From an uncultured bacterium (lineage in GTDB: Bacteria > Verrucomicrobiota > Lentisphaeria > Victivallales > Victivallaceae): DNA of 46,985 nucleotides. Below the pieces are notes generated by a model. The model saw nothing but the letters and a program-made list of their open reading frames with translations, did not search any database and was not told the origin of the DNA. Below, piece by piece: positions 23,791 to 32,140 of the stretch. Location: positions 1-46,985 of the forward strand of contig URVC01000035.1 of NCBI GenBank assembly GCA_900551245.1, given 5' to 3'. Numbering within the stretch: the stretch's first letter is position 1; the number at the start of each line of letters is the position of its first letter. Both the position numbers and the translations under genes were made by a program.

Positions 23791-24998
23791 ATCGGAAAGC
23801 TATTATCTTTCTCGCGGACGGCATGGCCGATGAGCCGTTGCCGGAACTTGGCGGAAAAACCCCGCTGGAAGCGGCGAACACTCCGGCGATGGATTCCATC
23901 GCCCGGGAGGGGGTCAACGGTACGTTTCTGACCCTGCCGGAGGGGTTGCCGACCTCGTCGGACGTGGCGAATATGTCGGTGCTCGGATTTTATCCGGAGC
24001 GCAACTATCCGGGGCGCGGCCCGATCGAGGCGGTCAGTCAGGGGATTGAGCTGGGGCCGGACGATGTGGCGTTCCGGTGCAATCTGGTTTATGTCTCCAG
24101 CGACGGCGTTCTGCGGGATTATTCGGCGGGGCACATTGACAACGAGACCGCCGCACAGCTGATGCATGATCTGCAGGAACAGTTCGGCAACAGCGACGTG
24201 ACCTTTCACTCCGGTGTGAGTTACCGCAATCTTCTGGTGCTGCACGGGAAGCGTTTTTCCGACCGGATTCACTACTTCAAGCCGGATTCTTCGCAGGACA
24301 TGCCGGTTGCCGAGTTGAAGCTTTCCGCGGCGGATGATTCGCCGGAGGCCGCCTATACGGTGGAGTTTCTCGACCGGCTCGGGCAGCTCTGCGCCGCGTT
24401 TCTGGCGGCGCATCCGCTGAACCGCGGCCGGAAGGCGCCGGCGAACTGGATCTGGCCGTGGAGTCCCGGCCGCCGTCCCCGTCTGGAACCGTTCAGCGTC
24501 TGCTATGACGGGCGCCGCGGCGCGGTGATCAGCGCGGTGGATGTGATCAAGGGAATCGGCAAGAGCAGCGGCATGGAGGTGATCGAGGTGCCCGGAGCGA
24601 CCGGATTCCTCGATACCAACTACGCCGGAAAGGTGGCGGCGGCGCTGGAGGCGATCCAGCGCAACGATCTGGTCTATGTCCACGTGGAGGCGATCGACGA
24701 ATGCTCCCACCTCGGCGATTTGAAGCTGAAGATGCAGGCGATTGAGGATTTCGATTCGAAGATTGTCGCACCGGTTCTTGCGGCGCTGAAGGGGAAGGGG
24801 ATCACCTTTGCGGTTCTGCCGGACCACCCGGTGCCGATCAAACTGCGCAAGCACACCACGACGCCGGTGCCGCTGGCGATCGCCGGGCCGGGAATCGAGC
24901 CGGACCAGGTGCAGAGTTTCAGCGAAACCCTCGCTCCCACCGGTTCCCTCGGGTTTCTGCGCGGGAATGAGCTGGTGAAGAAGGTGCTCGGCCTCTGA
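23787..24998 (+). CDS. Cofactor-independent phosphoglycerate mutase, archaeal (ApgM) type
   Basis: 403 residues of the alkaline-phosphatase-superfamily mutases. IIFLADGMADEPLPELGGKTPLEAANTP is the characteristic N-terminus, TSSDVANMSVLGF carries the candidate catalytic residue, and VHVEAIDECSHLGD and VLPDHPVPI supply metal ligands. Interconverts 3- and 2-phosphoglycerate in glycolysis. The length is normal for ApgM and it lacks the long insert of GpmI. The start is fixed by the ATGA overlap with the upstream gene. It ends 12 bp from a convergent AraC gene with no obvious terminator. Confidence 0.93.
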   Translation: MNRKAIIFLADGMADEPLPELGGKTPLEAANTPAMDSIAREGVNGTFLTLPEGLPTSSDVANMSVLGFYPERNYPGRGPIEAVSQGIELGPDDVAFRCNLVYVSSDGVLRDYSAGHIDNETAAQLMHDLQEQFGNSDVTFHSGVSYRNLLVLHGKRFSDRIHYFKPDSSQDMPVAELKLSAADDSPEAAYTVEFLDRLGQLCAAFLAAHPLNRGRKAPANWIWPWSPGRRPRLEPFSVCYDGRRGAVISAVDVIKGIGKSSGMEVIEVPGATGFLDTNYAGKVAAALEAIQRNDLVYVHVEAIDECSHLGDLKLKMQAIEDFDSKIVAPVLAALKGKGITFAVLPDHPVPIKLRKHTTTPVPLAIAGPGIEPDQVQSFSETLAPTGSLGFLRGNELVKKVLGL

Positions 24999-25010
24999 GC
25001 CGCCCCCGGG

Positions 25011-25847
25011 TTACTCCGAAGTTCCGCCGCTGCGTTGTCTGCGGCGGTACTCGCCGGGGGAACAGTGCTCCCGGCGGGTGAAGAGCCGGGTGAAGGAAAC
25101 CGGATTGGGGTAGCCGCAACGGCGGGCGATCTCGGCGATCGGCCAGTCGGTTCCTGACAGCAGAGCGACGGCATTCATCATGCGGACATTCCGGATGCAG
25201 GTGCTGACCGGTTCGTTCCGCCGTTCCCGGAAGAGCCGGGTGAGGGTGGAGCGGGAAACACCGACATGTTCGGCGAGAAAATCGATCCCCAGTTCCGGCT
25301 CCTGATAGCGGTTGCGGATGTAATCCATACACTCTTCGTAGATATCCTTGTGAAAGCCGGGATGGTGACTGCCGATCAGACGGGCGATGATCTGCCAGGC
25401 GGTGCCGGAGAGTTCGGCGAGCATGCCGGGGGAGTCGGTGCTGATATTCTCCTCGATCCGGCGAAACAGAGCTTCCGGAAACCCGGAGTCGCAGGAGATT
25501 TTCCGGGGAAGGCGGCAGGCGAGCAGCATTGCGGCGGCAAGCGGTCCATCGAGGCAGAGCCAGCGCCAGTGCCACTCCCGGCTCTTCACCCGGTAGTGAT
25601 GGGTTTCGTCCGGCAGGAAGAGAAAGACGTCATTCCGCCTCATCTCGAAGGGTTGACCGTAGTGGATGATCTCGCCGCAGCCGGAGATGGTCCAGCTGAT
25701 CTCCAGTGACGGGTGACGAAGGGCTCCCGAAATGATATCCGCTTCGCCCGCCTTCATGGTCGTACAGCCGATGGAACGGACGGCGAACGGCATCGGATAA
25801 TCGTAGTTTGCCAGACAGTTTTGCCGGAAATATCCTTTTGCCTTCAT
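25011..25847 (-). CDS. AraC-family transcriptional regulator
   Basis: 278 residues. The N-terminal 150 residues form a cupin-like sensor (LEISWTISGCGEIIHYG, DVFLFLPDETHHYR). The C-terminal 100 residues hold two helix-turn-helix units (IDFLAEHVGVSRSTLTRLFRE, IAEIARRCGYPNPVSFTRLF) ending in the usual SPGEYRRR. GGAGGAAG precedes the ATG on the minus strand. It is divergent from the glycosidase-like gene at 26097 and probably activates it in response to a sugar. Confidence 0.93.
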   Translation of the reverse strand: MKAKGYFRQNCLANYDYPMPFAVRSIGCTTMKAGEADIISGALRHPSLEISWTISGCGEIIHYGQPFEMRRNDVFLFLPDETHHYRVKSREWHWRWLCLDGPLAAAMLLACRLPRKISCDSGFPEALFRRIEENISTDSPGMLAELSGTAWQIIARLIGSHHPGFHKDIYEECMDYIRNRYQEPELGIDFLAEHVGVSRSTLTRLFRERRNEPVSTCIRNVRMMNAVALLSGTDWPIAEIARRCGYPNPVSFTRLFTRREHCSPGEYRRRQRSGGTSE

Positions 25848-25898
25848 GGGCTTCCTCCCCCCTGCTTTTGATCTGATTAATCAAAAATATAATTCAAA

Positions 25899-25945
25899 AA
25901 ATCAAGAATGCAACCTTGATTTGCAGGGGATTTTCTGTCTTGATT
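25899..25945. promoter_or_regulatory. Candidate AraC binding region
   Basis: An 8-bp perfect inverted repeat (AAATCAAG 25899-25906, CTTGATTT 25915-25922) with an 8-bp spacer, plus a further CTTGATT at 25939-25945, 24 bp from the copy at 25915. It lies in the AT-rich region between the divergent AraC gene and its probable target. Confidence 0.45.
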
Positions 25946-26027
25946 GTATGAAATCTGCACGATCAACGATAAATTCCCCCTGTTTTACCATAATCTGAAA
26001 GGATAAGAAAACAGACTCCGGGGTATA

Positions 26028-26056
26028 TTGACGCTTCCACCGGGATCTGCTATATT
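26028..26056 (+). promoter_or_regulatory. Promoter of the glycosidase-like gene
   Basis: TTGACG (26028-26033), 17-bp spacer, TATATT (26051-26056), about 40 bp before the ATG at 26097. Confidence 0.65.
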
Positions 26057-26096
26057 GAAATCAGGTGAATCCGTAGACGACAACCGGGAGGAATTT

Positions 26097-27836
26097 ATGT
26101 TTACAGCCAGGATTGTGTGGGAAAACGGCAAAGTGGAGGAGCGGGAACTCTCCGCCGGGAACGACGGCGTCGTGACGTTGCGGCGGGATTCTCTGCCGCG
26201 GACGGGAATCCGGCAGGTCGAGCTGCGTTCGAAAACGTTCACGGCCCGGGCGGGCGAGGAGGGATTTTTTCTGATTCCGAGTGTGGAGAACGACGGCGCG
26301 AGCGCTTTGACGCTGTTCCGGGAACGGGAAGATACCGAGAGCGCGTTCCGGCTGAATATCATGCCGGTCTTCGCGGTTTCGACCGCTTCCGGCGCGGTGC
26401 TGGCGGTGGTCGAGGGGATGCCGTTCGAATATGAACTTGTCGCTGGGGTCCGGGGGGGCAGATACTATCTTTTCCCGCGTTTTCTCTTTGCCGGGGAGGA
26501 TGCCGTGGATGATATCCGGCTGCGTCTCTTCCGGCTGCCCGCTTCCAGGCGGAGCTATTCGGCGCTGGCGTGCTGCTACCGTCGCTATCGGCTGGAACGC
26601 GGTCAGTGCCGCCCGTTGAAGGAGCGGTTGCGGGAACAGCCGATACTGGCGCAGGCGGCGGCCGGGCCGGAGGTGCGGATCCGGATGGCGTGGAAACCGG
26701 TTCCGTCTCCGGTTGCCGAGCAGACCGAGGAAAACGAGCCGCCGATCAAGGCGAAGGTGCCGTTCGAACTTGCGCAACGGATTGTGGAGAAGTTTCACGC
26801 CGCGGGAATCTCCGAGGCGGAATTCTGCCTGGTCGGCTGGAACAAGTCCGGGCATGACGGGAAGTTCCCGGACCTGCTGCCGGTCGAGCCGCTGCTGGGC
26901 GGCGAGGAGAAGATGCGCCGTCTGATCGCCCGGACGAAGGAGCTGGGCTATCTCATCGCGGCGCACACCTGTCCGTACAGCGGCTATACGCTGGCGAAGC
27001 GGTTTCATCCGGAGGATCGCCGGCTGGCGCGGGATGGTTCCCCGCAACTGGGGGCGAAGTGGGGCGGCGGGCAGGCCTACCGCCTCTGCCCGGAACGGGT
27101 GTATCATACGCTGATCCGGGAGGATGTGGAGCTGCTCCGGAATTTCGGCTTCAACGGGATCCACTATCTGGATGTCTACAGCATTCTCCTGCCGGAGCCC
27201 TGCTGCGATCCGCGCCATCCGCTGACCCGCGACGAGGCGGCGGAGTGGAGCAGGAAGACGCTGGAATTTTTCCGGGAGGGGCTGGGCGGTGTCGCTTCGG
27301 AAGGGGGGTGGGATTTCTGTGCCGGCTCTCTCGACTACGTTCTCTACCCGGTCTTCCGCCTTCATCCGGAGCTGCCGGCAATCTGCGACCGCACAGTGCC
27401 ATTCTGGCATCTGGTATACCATGGCATTCTGCTCTACAACGTCGCCTGCGACACGGTGAATGCGGCGGTGAAATCCGATCGCCGGCTCTTTCTGCGGAAC
27501 ATGGAGCTCGGCGGGCGTCCGCTCGACTATTTCTATGCGGATTTTGTTTCCAATGGCGAGCACTGGCTGGGGCGCGAGGATCTGATCTGTGAAACGGAGG
27601 AGGCGCTGGAGCAGGGCGTGCGCGCGGTGAAGGCGGAGTTTGACCGTTACCGGGAACTTGCCGATCTCCAGTTCGAATTCATCGAGGAGCATGAGGAGCT
27701 CTCCGATACGCTGGTCCGGGTCCGGTATTCGAACGGGGATGAGCTGCTCGTCAACTACGCGGAGGAGGAGACTTCGTACGGGAAGAGCGTGCTGCCGCCG
27801 CTCTCCGTGACCCGCAGAAGAAACGGCGGTTGCTGA
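26097..27836 (+). CDS. TIM-barrel glycosidase-like protein (DUF5696 / GH101-GH129-like)
   Basis: 579 residues, start after GGGAGGAA. No signal peptide is seen, so it is probably cytoplasmic. The N-terminal part is beta-rich; from about residue 220 it reads as a barrel (RIVEKFHAAGISEAEFCLVGWN, LIAAHTCPYSGYT, FGFNGIHYLDVYSI, GVASEGGWDF). Acidic residues at the ends of predicted strands (LDVY, SEGG) are candidate catalytic residues. The pattern resembles DUF5696 proteins and the GH101/GH129 alpha-N-acetylgalactosaminidase relatives, but the assignment is from memory of motifs and not certain. Probably controlled by the divergent AraC protein. Confidence 0.65.
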   Translation: MFTARIVWENGKVEERELSAGNDGVVTLRRDSLPRTGIRQVELRSKTFTARAGEEGFFLIPSVENDGASALTLFREREDTESAFRLNIMPVFAVSTASGAVLAVVEGMPFEYELVAGVRGGRYYLFPRFLFAGEDAVDDIRLRLFRLPASRRSYSALACCYRRYRLERGQCRPLKERLREQPILAQAAAGPEVRIRMAWKPVPSPVAEQTEENEPPIKAKVPFELAQRIVEKFHAAGISEAEFCLVGWNKSGHDGKFPDLLPVEPLLGGEEKMRRLIARTKELGYLIAAHTCPYSGYTLAKRFHPEDRRLARDGSPQLGAKWGGGQAYRLCPERVYHTLIREDVELLRNFGFNGIHYLDVYSILLPEPCCDPRHPLTRDEAAEWSRKTLEFFREGLGGVASEGGWDFCAGSLDYVLYPVFRLHPELPAICDRTVPFWHLVYHGILLYNVACDTVNAAVKSDRRLFLRNMELGGRPLDYFYADFVSNGEHWLGREDLICETEEALEQGVRAVKAEFDRYRELADLQFEFIEEHEELSDTLVRVRYSNGDELLVNYAEEETSYGKSVLPPLSVTRRRNGGC

Positions 27837-27852
27837 TTTTCGGAAATCATAG

Positions 27853-27881
27853 TTGCGCAAACGGCAAATCCGTGGTATGTT
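27853..27881 (+). promoter_or_regulatory. Possible promoter of the thioesterase gene
   Basis: TTGCGC (27853-27858), 17-bp spacer, TATGTT (27876-27881), 41 bp before the ATG at 27923. Confidence 0.5.
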
Positions 27882-27922
27882 ATACGTTGAAAAAAAACAA
27901 CCGGAAAGAGTCGGGCGCAACT

Positions 27923-28360
27923 ATGGAATCATGCTTGGAGCAGTTGAAAAATTTGCTGAATGAGGAGGATCGTTTCTGCCGGTACAACGGAATCCGGGTG
28001 GAGAGCATCCGCCCCGGTTCCGCCGAAGCGGTCATGGAGGTGCGCGATGAGTCGCTGAACGGGCTCGGCGCGGTACAGGGCGGCGCGATTTTTACGCTGG
28101 CCGACCTGGCGCTGGCGGCGGCGGCGAACTCCCGCGGCAACAAGGCGGTGACCCAGAACTCGGCCATCTCCTATCTTCGTCCCGGTTCCGGCCGGGAACT
28201 GCGCGCGGTGGCGACCGAGGTGAGTCGCGGCCGCCGGACCGGATTGTACGAGGTGGAGGTGCGCGGCGAGAGCGGGAAACTGGTGGCGAAAATCATGTCC
28301 GGCGTATTCATTTCCGAAGAGCGGTTTGATTTCTTCCCTGCGGAGGGGAAACTGGCTTGA
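27923..28360 (+). CDS. PaaI-type hotdog-fold thioesterase
   Basis: 145 residues with the hotdog core: GLGAVQGGAIFTLADLALAAAANS (central helix region), AISYLRPGSGRELRAVATEVSRGRRTGLYEVEVRGESGKLVA. The GGAIFTLAD segment is the usual location of the acyl-CoA thioesterase active site in this family. It would hydrolyse acyl-CoA thioesters in the cytoplasm; the acyl group is unknown. The start used is the ATG at 27923, about 12 bp after GGAAAGAG. Confidence 0.88.
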   Translation: MESCLEQLKNLLNEEDRFCRYNGIRVESIRPGSAEAVMEVRDESLNGLGAVQGGAIFTLADLALAAAANSRGNKAVTQNSAISYLRPGSGRELRAVATEVSRGRRTGLYEVEVRGESGKLVAKIMSGVFISEERFDFFPAEGKLA

Positions 28361-28415
28361 GCGTCCGCTCCCGAAACGGGAGACGGGCGTTTTGCAGAGA
28401 AAGGAGCGTGTTTCT

Positions 28416-28481
28416 ATGAGAACGGCATTGTTCAGCGCCGCCGCGGCGGTCGCCCTGCTTCTCGCGGGCTGCTGCTGCTGA
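28416..28481 (+). CDS. Very short lipoprotein-like peptide
   Basis: A 21-codon ORF with a strong AAAGGAG 9 bp upstream: MRTALFSAAAAVALLLAGCCC. It has a basic start, a hydrophobic run and a perfect LAGC lipobox, so signal peptidase II cleavage would leave only three cysteines. Such minimal lipoprotein ORFs are normally missed. It could be a true entericidin-like micro-lipoprotein, a leader peptide, or a truncated gene. A GC-rich hairpin follows at 28505. Confidence 0.5.
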   Translation: MRTALFSAAAAVALLLAGCCC

Positions 28482-28504
28482 CGGGGATTGGGAGATCCCG
28501 AATC

Positions 28505-28535
28505 GGGGGAGGGGGGCGTTTCGCACTCCTCCCCC
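28505..28535. terminator. Hairpin between convergent units
   Basis: GGGGGAGG (28505-28512) pairs with CCTCCCCC (28528-28535) and an inner GCG/CGC closes a TTT loop. It has no T-tract, so termination strength is uncertain, but the position between the tiny lipoprotein ORF and the convergent ParB-domain gene fits a shared terminator. Confidence 0.5.
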
Positions 28536-28564
28536 TGCTGTCTCTGCCGGGAGGCGGAAACGGA

Positions 28565-29080
28565 CTACTCCTCCCAGGAGTGCGAGAATTCGCTGTCCTT
28601 GAAGAGGGCGGCCAGTCCGGTGAGCTGCTTGAGCCGGAGGATCTCATCGACATCCATGCCGATGTTTTTGGAGATCCATGCGTCGGATTTGCCGATGGAG
28701 ATCAGTTCGGAGACGATGCCGGACATCAGGTCCACGTTGTGGGAGCCGCGGGCGCGGTTGTGGCGGATGGTGGAGGCCATGCGTTCCCCGAGCGGTTTGT
28801 CGATGACGACGATGGGGAGCAGCCCTTTTTCCCGTTCATAAATCCGGCGCGAAGTGCGCATGACCGTGTAGCGGTGGAAGCCGTCGACGATGATGTAGAG
28901 ATCCTGTTCGGGGTGACGGTAGCAGACCACCGGCTGGGTGAAGCCGTCCTCCCAGATGGAGAGTTCGAGCAGCCGCATTTCCGGCGGGGCGACGCGGTTG
29001 GGATTGTAGTCGTTGGCCACCACTTTTTCCACCGGCACCGCGATGACATTGTAGACCGGACTTTGAAACTTCTGGCTCAT
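28565..29080 (-). CDS. ParB/IbrB-like nuclease-domain protein
   Basis: 171 residues. The N-terminal 100 residues are a ParB/Srx-type domain: VIAVPVEKVVANDYNPNRV, LLELSIWEDGFTQPVVC, YIIVDGFHRY (DGFHR at 66-70) and LPIVVIDKP. A helical C-terminus with an HTH-like stretch follows (KNIGMDVDEILRLKQLTG). This corresponds to IbrB, which pairs with IbrA in E. coli strains where the two activate eib genes. The domain family includes nucleotide-hydrolysing and DNA-binding members. AAGGGGG precedes the start. It is the last gene of a minus-strand operon, 13 bp after the PP-loop gene. Confidence 0.85.
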   Translation of the reverse strand: MSQKFQSPVYNVIAVPVEKVVANDYNPNRVAPPEMRLLELSIWEDGFTQPVVCYRHPEQDLYIIVDGFHRYTVMRTSRRIYEREKGLLPIVVIDKPLGERMASTIRHNRARGSHNVDLMSGIVSELISIGKSDAWISKNIGMDVDEILRLKQLTGLAALFKDSEFSHSWEE

Positions 29081-29093
29081 GATTTTTCCCCCT

Positions 29094-30386
29094 TCATAGA
29101 TTGCGATACTTCTCCATCAGTTCCTGCTGGCGCAGCGTGAGATCCCGGGTAACGCTGAAGGAGAGCGACTTGCAGACAAAATCGTTCTTGATGATGCACA
29201 GCGCCATGCGCCGCCAGGTGAGAAGATCCTTCCGGGAATCCAGCTCCGGAATCTCGTCGACGATCTTCCGGAATTTCACCACCTCCTTGTCGCCGGAACC
29301 GCGCCGGCTGAAGGTGTGGGTGTTCTCGATCGAATCGGCGTGATGCTCCTCGAGAAACCGGATGTACTCTTCGGTGAGCGGGCACCCGGTCCGTTGCCAG
29401 TATCGGATGAATTTGATGAATTTGGTACGGTAGTTCCGCGCGGTTTCCGGCGGCAGCGTCGAGAGCAGGAATTTGGTGAAGCTCTTCCAGGTGTGGTTCT
29501 TCGGGAGCCGGTAGTGGGAGTTCATCAGCCGGGTGCCGGAATAGAGATTGCCGAAGTTGGCGCCGGAGACGCGGTTGACCACGCGGGCCCAGGTATCCGG
29601 CTCGATGACGCGGAAGAGGTTCAGGCCCGCTTTTGCCTCGTTGCCGAAGGGTTCGTCGACCCGCATTTTGTGGATGCTGACTCCGGCTTTGTAGAAGAGG
29701 TCGTAGAGGCGGTTGTAGTCTTTGCCGAAGCGCCCGTTGTAGGTCCAGATATCCTCGGTCCGCCAGTCGTAGAGCGGATAGAAACTGTAGGAGCTTTCCC
29801 CCGTCCGGGTGGAGTAGTGCAGCCCATCGAAACTCTCTTTGCGGCAGGTGATGGCCCGGTAGCGCTGCAGACTTTCATCGGTCCGGATTCCCACCAGACA
29901 GGCGGAGAGTGTGCCGCGGCCGAACCATTCGTTGAAGCGGCGGAAGAAGAGTTCGAACGGCATGTTCCGGCGGTAAAAGTCGAAGGGGTTGTTGCGAAGA
30001 TTGACGACGCAGCGGTGATTCGGCATCGGTCGCACCCAGATGCTTTCGCAGGCAGGATCCCACCAGACCCAGGTCGGTTCCAGGTAGCTCAGGGAGTTGG
30101 GGCTCTCCATCGGCAGGCAGACCCAGTAGGGCTCCAGCACGTCGGCGTTGCGGGAGAGCATCCGCTCGACGAACTCGATGGAGATGCGGTAGAACGCTTC
30201 CAGATCGATGAAAAGCACTCCGATGCGCCGTTTTCTCTTCCGCGCTTCGTCGATCGCCAGGTTGAGCAGCACGCCGCTGTCCTTGCCGCCGGAAAAGGCG
30301 ACGCAGATCCGTTCGAAGCGGTCGAAGATTCCGGAGATCCGGCGGCAGGCCGCATGATAGACATCCTCATCCTGATAGTGCTTCAT
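29094..30386 (-). CDS. IbrA-like PP-loop (PAPS reductase-type) protein with DUF3440
   Basis: 430 residues. The PP-loop SGGKDSG (residues 32-38) marks the ATP-pyrophosphatase fold of PAPS reductases. A DUF3440-like C-terminal region follows (WRTEDIWTYNGRFGKDYNRLYDLFYKAGV, MRVDEPFG). This is the IbrA architecture, found with ParB-domain partners in phages and islands. DndC and SspD of DNA phosphorothioation systems belong to the same fold, but cysteine desulfurase and other Dnd/Ssp genes are absent here. Its start overlaps the upstream stop (ATGA), so it is translationally coupled to the SNF2-like gene. Confidence 0.9.
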   Translation of the reverse strand: MKHYQDEDVYHAACRRISGIFDRFERICVAFSGGKDSGVLLNLAIDEARKRKRRIGVLFIDLEAFYRISIEFVERMLSRNADVLEPYWVCLPMESPNSLSYLEPTWVWWDPACESIWVRPMPNHRCVVNLRNNPFDFYRRNMPFELFFRRFNEWFGRGTLSACLVGIRTDESLQRYRAITCRKESFDGLHYSTRTGESSYSFYPLYDWRTEDIWTYNGRFGKDYNRLYDLFYKAGVSIHKMRVDEPFGNEAKAGLNLFRVIEPDTWARVVNRVSGANFGNLYSGTRLMNSHYRLPKNHTWKSFTKFLLSTLPPETARNYRTKFIKFIRYWQRTGCPLTEEYIRFLEEHHADSIENTHTFSRRGSGDKEVVKFRKIVDEIPELDSRKDLLTWRRMALCIIKNDFVCKSLSFSVTRDLTLRQQELMEKYRNL

Positions 30387-31720
30387 AGGCTCTGGATCCA
30401 GTTCTCCGGTGAGAAGCCGGTGGTTTTCTCAATATGCGTGCGGAACTCGACGGCGACTCCGTTTTTCCGGAGAAGACTTTGGCGGATCTTCTCGTCGATG
30501 GAGTCGGCGCAGAGCAGATCGATGCAGCGAATTGTCCGTCGCCGGCCGGGAGTCTGACAGCGCTCTTCGGCGCGGACCCGTTCCGCATAGCTGAAGGTGT
30601 TGTTGTAGAAGATCACCACATCCGCAGCGTTGAGATCGAGAGGGCACCGGCTGAGTTTGACGCTGGCCACGAGGATGCGGCGTTCGCTCCGGAAGGCGGA
30701 GAGAATTTTTTCCTGCTCCTCCGGCGGAATCCCGGCGCGGAGCACGACGGTCTCTTCCGGCGGCAGCTGGGATTCCAGCGTGTCGAGGTCGAACTGGAAT
30801 TTGGCCCAGATGACGATTCTGACGCGACTTCCCAGCGACAGCAGCAACTCCTCCAGCGCCTCGAGGCGCGGATTGCCGAGAGGGCGCAGGCGGCCGTGCC
30901 TGTCCGGACAGAAGCCGGAGAGGACCTGCTGCAGCCGGGTGAAGAGCGTGAAGAGCGAGTGGCTGTTGAACACCCCCGCCTGAAGCACCCTCTCCTTGAG
31001 GCGGCGGTAGAGCTCGCGCTGCAGCGGATTCATGCGGAAACGGCGGACGGAGTAGAGGCGTTCCGGCAGCTCCCCGCACGTTTCGCGGGTGGTCTGATAG
31101 ACGTACGGGGCGATTTTTGCCGAGAGGTATTCGAGGTTGTGGGCACGGATCACCTTCTGCGGGTGGTAGCGATCATACTCCAGATGGTTCGCCGAGAAAG
31201 AGTAGAACGAGCGGTAGCCGAGGATTTTGCTGGAGAGGAAGGTGAACTGCATGAAAAGATCCTGCACCCCCTGCGAGATTGGCAGGCCGCTCATGATGAG
31301 CCGGTAGCGCGCTCTTGCCGCGGCGCGGACGATGCGGTTGCTGCGCTTTGCCCGGTAGCCTTTGATGTAATGGGACTGGTCCAGAATGACGAAAGCGCGA
31401 TCGTCGATCCGGTCGAGCGCCTCGGTGATGGCGGCCAGATTGCTGGACATGCTTTCGATGCCGATGATGTTCCAGCAGGGGGCGATTGCGCCGCAGTGTT
31501 TCAGGATTTCCGCCCGGATGTTCTCCTTGATCGCGTAGGGGCAGAACCAGATGACGGCGGAAAATTTCCCTGTGCGGCGCCGGACCAGTTCAATTGCGGT
31601 CCTGGTCCGGCCGGTTCCATGCTCCATGAAGAGCGCGCCAACCCGGAGGGGGAGGAGTTTCTCCACCGCCTCGCTCTGGTGGGGGTAAAGTTCAGTCTTC
31701 GCAGAAATCTCGAAGTTCAT
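30383..31720 (-). CDS. SNF2/DEAD-like protein with degenerate ATPase motifs
   Basis: 445 residues with the layout of a SNF2 helicase-like motor: Q-like LYPHQSEAVEKLL, then motif I at 34-39, motif II at 114-117, SGLPIS (motif III region), a second RecA-like half (VRIVIWAKFQFDLDTLE, VVLRAG, RILVASVKLSRCPLDLNAADVVIFYN) and motif VI. Motif I reads HGTGRT (Arg38 instead of the invariant Lys), motif II reads DQSH (Gln115 instead of the catalytic Glu), and motif VI reads RCQTPGRR instead of RxHRxGQ. I checked the Arg and Gln codons on the minus strand (CGG and CAG). ATP hydrolysis is therefore unlikely. It overlaps both neighbours. Confidence 0.85.
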   Translation of the reverse strand: MNFEISAKTELYPHQSEAVEKLLPLRVGALFMEHGTGRTRTAIELVRRRTGKFSAVIWFCPYAIKENIRAEILKHCGAIAPCWNIIGIESMSSNLAAITEALDRIDDRAFVILDQSHYIKGYRAKRSNRIVRAAARARYRLIMSGLPISQGVQDLFMQFTFLSSKILGYRSFYSFSANHLEYDRYHPQKVIRAHNLEYLSAKIAPYVYQTTRETCGELPERLYSVRRFRMNPLQRELYRRLKERVLQAGVFNSHSLFTLFTRLQQVLSGFCPDRHGRLRPLGNPRLEALEELLLSLGSRVRIVIWAKFQFDLDTLESQLPPEETVVLRAGIPPEEQEKILSAFRSERRILVASVKLSRCPLDLNAADVVIFYNNTFSYAERVRAEERCQTPGRRRTIRCIDLLCADSIDEKIRQSLLRKNGVAVEFRTHIEKTTGFSPENWIQSL

Positions 31721-32060
31721 CCGGGACCTCGATGGTTTCAGGTGGTGGAAGCGCCGGCGGAACCGGTCTGGTCAGCACATTGCGCCTCCAGTCGAAGCAG
31801 GAGACCAGCCGGTAGTCGGACCCGGCCAGCGGCGGGCCGAAAAACGTGTGATGCAAGCAGAGCCCGCAGTATCTGGCGTAGATGCCGTCGCGCCCGCCGA
31901 CGGCGCACTGGCGGCGGAATCCGTGGAACTGCCGGGAGGTCATCCAGAGGACATATTCGTCATCGTCTTTGAGAAAGCAGCGGACACCGTATTTCCCGGC
32001 CGTCTGCGAATACCACAGGTCGAGCACTTCGACCAGTGCCAAGTCATAGAAACAATTCAT
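31692..32060 (-). CDS. Small Cys-containing protein of unknown function
   Basis: 122 residues, not recognised. It contains YCGLCLHH, a CxxC followed by two His that could bind metal, and a Pro-rich C-terminal tail ending in acidic residues. The 3' end overlaps the SNF2-like gene by 29 bp. An in-frame stop lies 9 codons upstream of the ATG, so this is the longest possible ATG start, although the ribosome binding site is weak. It is the first gene after a good promoter (32169-32141), so it heads the four-gene block that ends in the ParB-domain protein. Confidence 0.65.
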   Translation of the reverse strand: MNCFYDLALVEVLDLWYSQTAGKYGVRCFLKDDDEYVLWMTSRQFHGFRRQCAVGGRDGIYARYCGLCLHHTFFGPPLAGSDYRLVSCFDWRRNVLTRPVPPALPPPETIEVPDELRDFCED

Positions 32061-32117
32061 GCGGCATTGACAGCCGGGCCCCGTTCACTCCGGCTTCCCC
32101 CCTCTCCGGTACGTGGT

Positions 32118-32133
32118 ACCGACTTCCGTCGGT
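32118..32133 (-). other. Leader hairpin with GNRA-type tetraloop
   Basis: On the minus strand ACCGAC-GGAA-GTCGGT forms a perfect 6-bp stem closed by a GGAA tetraloop, in the predicted 5' leader of the gene at 32060. It may stabilise or regulate the mRNA. Read on the plus strand it is followed by TTTTCTCT and could act as a weak terminator. Confidence 0.45.
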
Positions 32134-32140
32134 TTTCTCT

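Noticed and set aside
28565..30386. DNA phosphorothioation (Dnd/Ssp) system
   Set aside because: A PP-loop protein is present, but no cysteine desulfurase, DndB/D/E or SspB/C/E counterparts are found; IbrA/IbrB is the closer match.
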